In this document: positions 1-5,320 of the stretch, piece after piece
Layout of the letters: each line of letters opens with the position of its first letter
How positions within the stretch are numbered: position 1 is the stretch's first letter
Assembly: GCA_035443825.1 (NCBI GenBank)
Contig: DAOMNN010000141.1
Span: 1-5,320, forward strand
Length of the DNA: 5,320 nt
From: DAOMNN01 sp035443825
GTDB taxonomy: Bacteria > Pseudomonadota > Gammaproteobacteria > Burkholderiales > Rhodocyclaceae
Direction of reading: 5' to 3'
Program-made: the position numbers and the translations under genes
The notes under the pieces: generated by a model
The model's input: the letters and a program-made list of their open reading frames with translations, nothing else
Told to the model about the DNA's origin: nothing
The model's database searches: none

Positions 1-16
1 CCACAGAGCCCGTCGC

Positions 17-36
17 GACCGGCGGCGTCGCCGGTC
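17..36. other. Perfect 8-bp hairpin across the decarboxylase stop codon
   Basis: GACCGGCG at 17-24 pairs perfectly with CGCCGGTC at 29-36 around the 4-base loop GCGT. The right arm covers two bases of the decarboxylase stop codon (35-37, TGA on the minus strand). On the minus strand the hairpin is followed by mixed GC-rich sequence with no T run, so it is not a convincing intrinsic terminator. It could pause transcription, protect a transcript end, or influence translation of a following gene outside the window. In GC-rich DNA a chance origin is also possible. Positions 1-16 hold no recognisable gene. Confidence 0.35.
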
Positions 37-1294
37 ATACGAGGACTTCGATCACCGCTGGATGGCCCAGAAATCCCTGTGGGCTGGCGCTTGCTCCGTA
101 GGCGCCCGACTGGAACACCACGACCAGGTCGCCGATCTGTGCGTGGCCGAGTGGCATCTTGTCGGCGACGACATCGAGCGGGGTGCATAGCGGGCCGACG
201 ACCGACGCGATTTCCATTTCCCCGCCGGTTCCGGGCTCCGGCATGCGGTTGCCGATCGCGATCGGGTAGTTCTTGCGGATGACTTGGCCGAAGTTGCCGG
301 AAGCCGCCAGGTGGTGATGCATTCCGCCGTCGCAGACGAGGAAGACCTGGCCACGCGAGACCTTGCGATCGACGATGCGGGTGACATAGATGCCGGCTTC
401 GCCGACGAGATAGCGGCCGAGCTCGAGCACGATCTCCGCCTCCGGGAGCAATCGTACCGCTTCGCCAAGAAGTGTCGCGAGATTGCCGGCGATTGGAGCA
501 AGGTCAAGGCGCTGCTCTCCGGGAAAGTAAGGGATGCCGAAACCTCCCCCGAGGTTGAGGAAGCGCACTGGCGCGGGAGCATGGGTCGCAAGCCCCACGG
601 CCAGGTTGAAGCACTTGCGCTGCGCTTCGACGATCGCCTCGGCCTTCAGATTCTGCGAGCCGGCGAAGAGGTGAAAGCCTTCGAATGCAAGCCCGGCCTG
701 GCCGATGTGGGTGAGCAGTTTGGGCACGGCCTCGGCGTCGACGCCGAATTGCTTCGAGCCGCCGCCCATCTTCATGCCGGATGACTTGAGCTCGAAGTCG
801 GGATTGACCCGTACCGAGACTCTTGCCGGAAGCCCGAGTTCTGCCGATGCGGCGGCGAGCACCGGAACTTCGCGAAAGGACTCGACGTTGACCATGATCC
901 CGGCCGCCACCGCCTGGCGCAGTTCGACATCCGTCTTGCCGGGTCCGGCGAGGCTGATTTCGTGCGGGTCGGCGCCGGCATCCAGAGCCACCTTAAGCTC
1001 GCCCGCCGAGGCGACGTCGATGCCGTCGACCAGGCTCGCCATGTGGCACACCACCGCCGGCATGGGATTGGCCTTCATCGCATAGTGCAACTTGATTCCG
1101 GGCGGGAGGGCACGGCGCAGGTCGGCAATGCGTTGTTCTAGCAGACGGCGGTCGTACGCATAGAAGGGCGTACGTCCGACCCGCGCGGCGAGCTGCGTCA
1201 GCGTTATGCCGCCGACCACGAGCTCACCGCGATCGCGGTGGAACTGTGTCATCGGAGCATGGGTCGGGGGTTTTTCGCGAGTCGGGTTGGTCAT
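35..1294 (-). CDS. PLP-dependent decarboxylase, exosortase A system-associated type (fold III)
   Basis: This 419-residue protein is a fold-III (alanine racemase-like barrel) decarboxylase of the ornithine/diaminopimelate decarboxylase superfamily. It matches the subfamily found beside exosortase A/PEP-CTERM exopolysaccharide genes. Visible motifs are the PLP-lysine motif YAMKANP (K74), GFHLFAGSQN (206-215), the glycine loop NLGGGFGIPY (247-256), ELGRYLVGEAG (291-301, the EPGR-type phosphate site), GPLCTPLD (367-374, Cys370 and Asp374) and GAYG (397-400, Tyr399 near PLP). Length is normal and the gene looks intact. The ATG lies 3 bases after the ligase stop, so translation is probably coupled; only a weak GGAA precedes it. 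Met15 is a less likely start because the residues before it (THAP) resemble the family N-terminus as I recall it. The position of the classic PLP-stacking His is Phe210, and the acidic residue after the active-site Cys is Thr371. Lysine, ornithine or diaminopimelate are therefore unlikely substrates. The true substrate is unknown; a carrier-tethered amino acid made by the neighbouring ligase is my inference. Confidence 0.9.
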   Translation of the reverse strand: MTNPTREKPPTHAPMTQFHRDRGELVVGGITLTQLAARVGRTPFYAYDRRLLEQRIADLRRALPPGIKLHYAMKANPMPAVVCHMASLVDGIDVASAGELKVALDAGADPHEISLAGPGKTDVELRQAVAAGIMVNVESFREVPVLAAASAELGLPARVSVRVNPDFELKSSGMKMGGGSKQFGVDAEAVPKLLTHIGQAGLAFEGFHLFAGSQNLKAEAIVEAQRKCFNLAVGLATHAPAPVRFLNLGGGFGIPYFPGEQRLDLAPIAGNLATLLGEAVRLLPEAEIVLELGRYLVGEAGIYVTRIVDRKVSRGQVFLVCDGGMHHHLAASGNFGQVIRKNYPIAIGNRMPEPGTGGEMEIASVVGPLCTPLDVVADKMPLGHAQIGDLVVVFQSGAYGASASPQGFLGHPAVIEVLV

Positions 1295-1297
1295 GCA

Positions 1298-2878
1298 CTA
1301 TGTTCCGGGCTTGAGGGCATTGCGGTCGATCTTTCCGTTCGGATTGCGTGGCATCGGACCATCATGGATCGCGACCTGCACCGGCACCATGTAGGCGGGC
1401 ATCCGGGCGCGGCACTCGGCGAGCAGGGCATCGGTGTCAAGGGTTCGGTCCGGCGGCGGCGTTGCGATGACCTGGATGGACTGGCCCAGCGTCGGGTGCG
1501 GCACGCCGAAAGCGATGCATTCGCCGACCCTGCCGGTGGCGTAGACGACCTCCTCGACCTCGGTGGGACTGACCCGATAGCCCGAGGTCTTGATCATCTC
1601 GTCGCGCCGGCCGATGAAATACAGAAAGCCTTCTTCGTCCATTCGCACGGTATCGCCCGAGAACACCGCGATTTCCGGCAGCGCGAGGCCCGCCTCGCGT
1701 CCGGCTGCCTGGGGAGGCAAGGGCCTGAAGCGTTCGGCGGTCTTATCCGGATCGTTCCAGTAACCCATCGCCACGAGCGCGCCGCGCTGGACGAGTTCTC
1801 CGGGTTCGTTGGGCGCACAGGTGCTGCCATCCTCACGCAATACCATCACTTCGGCGTTGGGAATCGCCTTGCCGATCGAGTCGGGCCGGTGGTCGACCTG
1901 CTCGGGGGGCAGATACGTGGCGCGAAACGCCTCGGTCAGCCCGTACATCAGATAGGGTCGGGTTTGCGGAAGGCTGGAGCGCAGCCGCTGCAGGGTTTCC
2001 AGCGGCATGCGCCCGCCGGTATTGGCGATATAGCGCAGTCGGCCTGCAATAGGCGCCGGCCAGTCGAGCTGTGCGAGCTGGATCCAGAGCGGCGGTACGG
2101 CGGTCAGGCCCGTGACTTGTTCCGCTTCGAGCGCCTTCAGGACGTCGCGCGGCAGCAGGTAATTGAGCAGCGCCACGCGGGCGCCGACGTGAAATGCGGT
2201 AGTCAGCTGCGAGAATCCGGCATCGAACGACAGGGGCAGGGCAGCAAGCAGGGTGTCGTCGGCGCAGTTCTCCAGATACTCGGCAACGCTCTTCGCCCCG
2301 TTGACCATGTTCCGGTGCGACAGCACCACGCCCTTGGGGCGACCGGTGCTCCCCGAGGTATAGAGAATCGACACCATGTCGGAATCGATGCTGCGGTGTT
2401 CCCGTCCGCCGCGCATCTCGATCACGTCATTCCAGCGGTGCACGGACAGGCCGGGCAATTCGGGCAGGACGGCCGGATTGCCGGTGAGCACGACATGGCG
2501 CAGGTCGTGGCACTGGCGCAGGGCGTCGTGCAGGGCGCCGATGCGCTCGGGCGATGTGACGAGCGCGCGGGCACTGCAGTCGTGAAGAATATGGCCAACC
2601 TGCGCTGCCTTCAGGACGGGATTGACCGGCACGAACACGCCGCCGGCGGCACTGGCTGCGAATGACGCGATGACCGCTTCGGGGCGCTTGTCCAGGTAGA
2701 TCGCGACGCGTTCCGAACGCGCCAGCCCAAGCGCGATCAATCCCGCCGCAAGACTGTGCGTCGACTCCGCCAGCCCCTCGTAGCTCATGTCCGCACCGGC
2801 GTGGGTCAGCGCGGATGCCGAGGGCGTGCGCTCCGCGGAGGCTGAAATCAGGTGATGAAGGAGTCGTGTGTCGCCCAT
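1298..2878 (-). CDS. AMP-forming acyl-CoA/acyl-carrier ligase, exosortase A system-associated type
   Basis: This 526-residue cytoplasmic enzyme belongs to the ANL adenylating superfamily. It would activate a carboxylate with ATP to an acyl-AMP and pass it to CoA or a phosphopantetheine carrier. The adenylation motifs appear in order: YTSGSTGRPKG (173-183, P-loop), YGLTEA (312-317), SGDTVRMDEEGF (407-418, ribose-binding Asp409), GRRDEMIK (423-430, hinge region), GYRVSPTEVEE (433-443) and PRNPNGKIDR (510-519, catalytic Lys516). Both the large N-terminal and small C-terminal domains are complete, and no carrier domain is fused. The sequence resembles the ligase family linked to XrtA/PEP-CTERM loci, which usually lie near a free acyl carrier protein and hydrolases; none of those is in this window. 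It is the first gene of the minus-strand unit and is followed 3 bases later by the decarboxylase. No clear Shine-Dalgarno precedes the ATG, but the N-terminus fits the family. The exact acyl substrate cannot be read from sequence by eye. Confidence 0.9.
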   Translation of the reverse strand: MGDTRLLHHLISASAERTPSASALTHAGADMSYEGLAESTHSLAAGLIALGLARSERVAIYLDKRPEAVIASFAASAAGGVFVPVNPVLKAAQVGHILHDCSARALVTSPERIGALHDALRQCHDLRHVVLTGNPAVLPELPGLSVHRWNDVIEMRGGREHRSIDSDMVSILYTSGSTGRPKGVVLSHRNMVNGAKSVAEYLENCADDTLLAALPLSFDAGFSQLTTAFHVGARVALLNYLLPRDVLKALEAEQVTGLTAVPPLWIQLAQLDWPAPIAGRLRYIANTGGRMPLETLQRLRSSLPQTRPYLMYGLTEAFRATYLPPEQVDHRPDSIGKAIPNAEVMVLREDGSTCAPNEPGELVQRGALVAMGYWNDPDKTAERFRPLPPQAAGREAGLALPEIAVFSGDTVRMDEEGFLYFIGRRDEMIKTSGYRVSPTEVEEVVYATGRVGECIAFGVPHPTLGQSIQVIATPPPDRTLDTDALLAECRARMPAYMVPVQVAIHDGPMPRNPNGKIDRNALKPGT

Positions 2879-2908
2879 GGTGCGGAAGTACGGAATTTTG
2901 GTCGCGCA

Positions 2909-2917
2909 AGTTTAGCA
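2909..2917 (-). promoter_or_regulatory. Candidate extended -10 promoter for the ligase-decarboxylase unit
   Basis: On the minus strand TGC-TAAACT forms a TGn extended -10 element with four of six matches to TATAAT. It lies about 30 bases upstream of the ligase ATG. No good -35 box sits 16-18 bases further upstream, where the sequence is almost pure G and C. Start of transcription would fall near 2902, giving a short leader. This is the most AT-rich stretch before the gene, but the call rests on a short motif only. Confidence 0.28.
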
Positions 2918-2997
2918 GCGTGGCCGCGCCGCCGGCCCACCCACGCCCGGCCAATCCTGACGGGACTAGTCCGATGGAGTAATGCGCGGGACAAGGG

Positions 2998-3027
2998 TTG
3001 GCGCCGGATCGCAGCGTGAGGTAATCT
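2998..3027 (+). promoter_or_regulatory. Candidate sigma-70 promoter for trpB2
   Basis: TTGGCG (2998-3003) and TAATCT (3022-3027) are separated by 18 bases, matching the -35 and -10 consensus at four and three of six positions. Transcription would begin near 3034, giving a leader of about 85 bases before trpB2. The region has no better-scoring pair by eye; an upstream alternative (CTGACG at 2956, TAATGC at 2980) is weaker. Confidence 0.32.
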
Positions 3028-3054
3028 GGATTCCTTGTGATGCATGCAGGATCC
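3028..3054. repeat. Imperfect dyad at the presumed trpB2 transcription start
   Basis: GGATTCCT (3028-3035) and AGGATCC (3048-3054) are inverted copies apart from one extra T in the left arm. The 12 bases between them, together with the first base of the right arm, include the perfect 8-base palindrome TGCATGCA (3041-3048). The element starts immediately downstream of the candidate -10 box, a place where a repressor site or leader hairpin could act. No known operator consensus is recognised and a chance origin is possible. Confidence 0.25.
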
Positions 3055-3105
3055 GAGAGGGCCGTGCGGGGAAGTCGGCCTGTCGCGACGTGTTTTCGAT
3101 GAATG

Positions 3106-3116
3106 GGGGACGGGAG
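3106..3116 (+). promoter_or_regulatory. Purine-rich ribosome binding site supporting the trpB2 start at 3118
   Basis: GGGGACGGGAG lies directly before the ATG at 3118. The GGGGA part sits 7 bases from that ATG, a normal Shine-Dalgarno distance. The alternative in-frame ATG at 3103 has no purine-rich tract before it (preceding bases TGTTTTCGATGA), so this site decides in favour of 3118. It is not a perfect AGGAGG. Confidence 0.5.
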
Positions 3117-3117
3117 A

Positions 3118-4482
3118 ATGAGCGAACAAATCAAGTATCTGCTGGGCGAGGAGGACATTCCCAAGGACTGGTATAACCTCGCGGCCGACCTGCCGGTGCC
3201 GTTGCCGGCGGTGCTGCATCCGGGGACGCTGCAGCCGGTCGGGCCGAACGATCTGGCGCCGCTGTTTCCGATGAGCCTGATCATGCAGGAGGTCAGCTCC
3301 GAGCGTTACATCGAGATTCCGGACGTGGTGCGCGACGTGTTCCGCCAGTGGCGCCCGTCGCCCCTGTTCCGTGCGCGACGCCTTGAAAAGGCGCTCGGCA
3401 CCCCGGCCAGGATCTACTACAAGTACGAGGGCGTGAGCCCGGCCGGCAGCCACAAGCCGAACACCGCGATTCCGCAGGCCTTCTACAACATGGAGGCCGG
3501 CATCCGCAAGCTGACCACCGAAACGGGTGCCGGGCAGTGGGGCACCTCGCTGTCGTATGCAGGGGCCTTGTTCGGCCTGGAGGTGCAGGTCTTCCAGGTG
3601 CGCGTGTCGTACAACCAGAAGCCATACCGGCGTGCGGTGATGGAGACCTACGGCGCGACCTGCATCGCGTCACCTTCCGATCTGACCGAGTCGGGCCGCG
3701 CGATCCTGGCGCAGAACCCGGACCACCCGGGCAGCCTCGGCATCGCGATCTCCGAAGCCGTGGAACTGGCGGCCAAGCGCGACGACACCAAGTACGCACT
3801 CGGTTCGGTGCTCAATCATGTGCTGCTGCACCAGACCATCGTCGGTCAGGAGGCGATGAAGCAGTTCGAACTGGCCGGCGACGATCCCGATGTGATCGTG
3901 GGGTGTACCGGCGGCGGGTCCAACTTCGCCGGGATCTCGTTTCCTTTTCTTGGCCAGCAGTTGCGCGGCGGCAAGAAGCGGCGCATCGTCGCCGTCGAGC
4001 CTTCGGCGTGCCCGTCGCTCACGCGCGGCAAGTATGCCTACGACTTCGGCGACACCGCGCACCTGACGCCGCTCACCAAGATGCATACGCTGGGGTCGAC
4101 TTTCACCCCTCCCGGATTCCATGCGGGTGGCCTGCGCTATCACGGCATGGCGCCGATGGTGTCGCACATCAAGGAGCTGGACCTGATCGAGGCAGTGTCT
4201 TATCACCAGCGACAGTGCTTCGAGGCGGGCGTGCAGTTTGCGCGTGCCGAAGGCATCGTTCCGGCGCCGGAAGCGAACCACGCGGTGAAGGGGGCCATCG
4301 AGGAAGCGCTGCGCTGCAAGCGTGAAGGCAAGAGCGAGGTGATCCTGTTCAACCTTTGCGGCCACGGCCATTTCGACATGGCAGCCTACACGGACTACTT
4401 TGCCGGCAATCTGGCCGATCTGGAGTATGACGAGGCCGAATTGGCGATGGCACTTGCGGGATTGCCGAGCGTGCCGGCCTGA
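3118..4482 (+). CDS. trpB2: TrpB2-type tryptophan synthase beta chain (TrpB-like PLP enzyme)
   Basis: This 454-residue fold-II PLP enzyme is of the TrpB2 group, which is longer than classical TrpB and generally encoded without a TrpA partner. The family is expected to make tryptophan from indole and a serine-type donor, possibly salvaging free indole; its role in bacteria that also have trpBA is not settled. Visible motifs are the PLP lysine in GSHKPNTA (110-117, Lys113), the catalytic-glutamate motif TETGAGQ (134-140, Glu135), the PLP phosphate loop CTGGGSNF (263-270) and the C-terminal CGHGHFD (414-420). The long N-terminal segment with WYNLAADLP (18-26) and HPGTLQPV (34-41) is typical of TrpB2. 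Cys414 occupies the place of the Ser that contacts the PLP pyridine nitrogen in classical TrpB. The gene is monocistronic here: it is divergent from the ligase and convergent with argB. The start at 3118 is preferred over 3103 because of the purine tract and the family-like start MSEQIKYLL. No trp leader peptide or trpA is present. Confidence 0.93.
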   Translation: MSEQIKYLLGEEDIPKDWYNLAADLPVPLPAVLHPGTLQPVGPNDLAPLFPMSLIMQEVSSERYIEIPDVVRDVFRQWRPSPLFRARRLEKALGTPARIYYKYEGVSPAGSHKPNTAIPQAFYNMEAGIRKLTTETGAGQWGTSLSYAGALFGLEVQVFQVRVSYNQKPYRRAVMETYGATCIASPSDLTESGRAILAQNPDHPGSLGIAISEAVELAAKRDDTKYALGSVLNHVLLHQTIVGQEAMKQFELAGDDPDVIVGCTGGGSNFAGISFPFLGQQLRGGKKRRIVAVEPSACPSLTRGKYAYDFGDTAHLTPLTKMHTLGSTFTPPGFHAGGLRYHGMAPMVSHIKELDLIEAVSYHQRQCFEAGVQFARAEGIVPAPEANHAVKGAIEEALRCKREGKSEVILFNLCGHGHFDMAAYTDYFAGNLADLEYDEAELAMALAGLPSVPA

Positions 4483-4488
4483 ACGGGA

Positions 4489-4526
4489 GAAAGGCCGGGT
4501 ACGATTCATCGTATCCGGCCCCTTTC
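4489..4526. terminator. Bidirectional intrinsic terminator-like hairpin between trpB2 and argB
   Basis: GGCCGGGTACGA (4493-4504) pairs with TCGTATCCGGCC (4509-4520) as a 12-bp stem with one G-T wobble and the 4-base loop TTCA. After a two-C bulge (4521-4522), GAAA (4489-4492) pairs with TTTC (4523-4526) and extends the stem. The hairpin lies 6 bases after the trpB2 stop and 26 bases beyond the argB stop, filling the convergent gap. The T tracts are short: TTTC on the plus strand and TTTCT on the minus strand. Stem strength and placement make termination from both sides likely, though efficiency is uncertain. Confidence 0.72.
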
Positions 4527-4552
4527 ACAGCCTCCGAGTTCTGAAGGCCCGC

Positions 4553-5320
4553 CTACTTGCTGTTGATCATGGTGCCCACGCCATGGTCGGTGAGGATCTC
4601 GAGCAGCAGACAGTGTTCGACGCGGCCATCGATGATGTGTACCGATTTGACGCCGCTGCGCGCCGCATCCAGGGCAGACTCGATCTTGGGTAGCATTCCG
4701 CCCGACAGCGTACCGTCTTCGACCATCGCGTCGATATCGCGTGGCGTAAGACCCGTCAGCAGCTTGCCCGCCTTGTCGAGTACGCCCGGGGTGTTTGTGA
4801 GCAGCACCAGTTTCTCGGCCTTCAGGATTTCGGCCAGCTTGCCTGCAACCACATCCGCGTTGATGTTGTAGGTCTCGCCCGCGTCCCCCACCCCGATCGG
4901 TGCGATGACGGGAATGAAGTCCCCCTTGTCGAGAAAAGCGATCAGGCTCGGGTCGATGCTCGTGATCTGCCCGACCTGTCCGACATCGACGACGTCCCCC
5001 GGGGGCGCATCCTTCTTCTGCATCATCAGCTTCCTTGCACGGATGAAGTTGGCGTCCTTGCCGGTGAGCCCCACCGCCTTGCCGCCGTGCTGATTGATGA
5101 GATTCACGATTTCCTTGTTCACCTGCCCGCCGAGCACCATCTCGACGACTTCCATGGTCTCGGCGTCGGTGACGCGCATGCCCTGGATGAATTCACCCTT
5201 CTTGCCGACGCGTGCCAGCAGGTGCTCGATCTGAGGGCCGCCGCCGTGAACGACCACTGGATTCAGGCCAACCAGCTTCAGCAGGACCACGTCGCGCGCG
5301 AAGCAGTCCTTGAGCTTGGG
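4553..5320 (-). CDS. argB: Acetylglutamate kinase (N-terminus cut off by window edge)
   Basis: ArgB phosphorylates N-acetyl-L-glutamate with ATP, the second step of the acetylated arginine pathway, in the cytoplasm. The reading frame runs open to the right edge, so 255 C-terminal residues are visible. By comparison with the family roughly 40 N-terminal residues and the true start are missing; the GTG at 5288-5290 lies inside the conserved FARDVVLLKLVG stretch and is not the start. Numbering from the first visible residue, motifs are HGGGPQI (25-31, nucleotide/phosphate glycine loop), GMRVTD (47-52, the substrate-binding Arg), GLTGKD (84-89), YNINADVVAGKLA (151-163), TNTPGVLD (175-182) and GGMLPKIE (207-214, catalytic Lys212). 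The C-terminal segment DGRVEHCLLLEILTDHGVGT (231-250) resembles the signature of arginine-inhibited, hexameric acetylglutamate kinases, so feedback inhibition by arginine is likely. The sequence is strongly betaproteobacterial in character. The stop codon is TAG, 70 bases from the convergent trpB2 stop. Confidence 0.96.
   Translation of the reverse strand, partial: PKLKDCFARDVVLLKLVGLNPVVVHGGGPQIEHLLARVGKKGEFIQGMRVTDAETMEVVEMVLGGQVNKEIVNLINQHGGKAVGLTGKDANFIRARKLMMQKKDAPPGDVVDVGQVGQITSIDPSLIAFLDKGDFIPVIAPIGVGDAGETYNINADVVAGKLAEILKAEKLVLLTNTPGVLDKAGKLLTGLTPRDIDAMVEDGTLSGGMLPKIESALDAARSGVKSVHIIDGRVEHCLLLEILTDHGVGTMINSK

Noticed and set aside
1238..2665. 475-codon open frame on the plus strand opposite the ligase gene
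   Set aside because: It overlaps, antisense, a complete ligase with all adenylation motifs. The translation is rich in Arg, Gly, Ala and His and low in recognisable domains, as expected for a shadow frame in GC-rich DNA.
2879..2960. Sigma-54 promoter before the ligase, considered because RpoN and PrsK/PrsR are linked to PEP-CTERM systems
   Set aside because: No GG-N10-GC element resembling TGGCAC-N5-TTGC was found on the minus strand by eye.
3040..3102. 20-codon ORF in the trpB2 leader, considered as a trp attenuator leader peptide
   Set aside because: It contains no Trp codons, has no Shine-Dalgarno sequence and is not followed by alternative hairpins and a T run, so it does not resemble an attenuator. 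Its TGA directly abutting the ATG at 3103 is probably chance.
3103..3105. Upstream in-frame ATG as the start of trpB2
   Set aside because: No purine-rich ribosome binding tract precedes it, while the ATG at 3118 has one and begins with a family-like N-terminus.
2427..3284. 285-codon minus-strand frame spanning the ligase start, the intergenic region and the start of trpB2
   Set aside because: It overlaps two real genes in wrong frames, and its translation is arginine-rich low-complexity sequence without motifs.
3670..4509. 279-codon open frame on the minus strand opposite trpB2
   Set aside because: Antisense shadow of a well-supported trpB2. It has no family motifs and runs into the terminator hairpin region, which is an implausible place for a start.

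Overview
The window is GC-rich bacterial DNA, almost fully coding, with four genes. The two leftmost genes belong to families named for their association with the exosortase A (XrtA)/PEP-CTERM protein-sorting and exopolysaccharide loci. The argB fragment at the right edge reads like a betaproteobacterial sequence. Together these suggest a betaproteobacterium, perhaps a relative of Azoarcus, Thauera or Zoogloea in the Rhodocyclales. That placement is inference from protein character; no rRNA or other marker is present.

Layout: (1) 35-2878, minus strand: a two-gene unit with an AMP-forming acyl-CoA/acyl-carrier ligase first (1298-2878) and a fold-III PLP decarboxylase second (35-1294), 3 bases apart. 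(2) 2879-3117: a 239-base divergent intergenic region with weak candidate promoters in both directions and an imperfect dyad. (3) 3118-4482, plus strand: a stand-alone TrpB2-type tryptophan synthase beta chain. (4) 4483-4552: a 70-base convergent gap filled by a long hairpin that probably terminates transcription from both sides. (5) 4553 to the right edge, minus strand: argB (N-acetylglutamate kinase), missing its N-terminus because the window ends.

The ligase and decarboxylase probably act in sequence. The ligase would adenylate a carboxylic or amino acid and load it onto a thiol carrier, and the decarboxylase would remove CO2 from the amino acid or its tethered form. The product is not known for this family. 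The decarboxylase lacks two residues typical of ornithine/lysine/diaminopimelate decarboxylases: the His stacked on PLP is Phe, and the acidic residue after the active-site Cys is Thr. This argues for an unusual substrate and makes the pair the most interesting part of the window. TrpB2 and ArgB are amino-acid metabolism genes with no evident functional link to that pair.

No RNA genes, mobile elements, CRISPR arrays or tandem repeats were seen.
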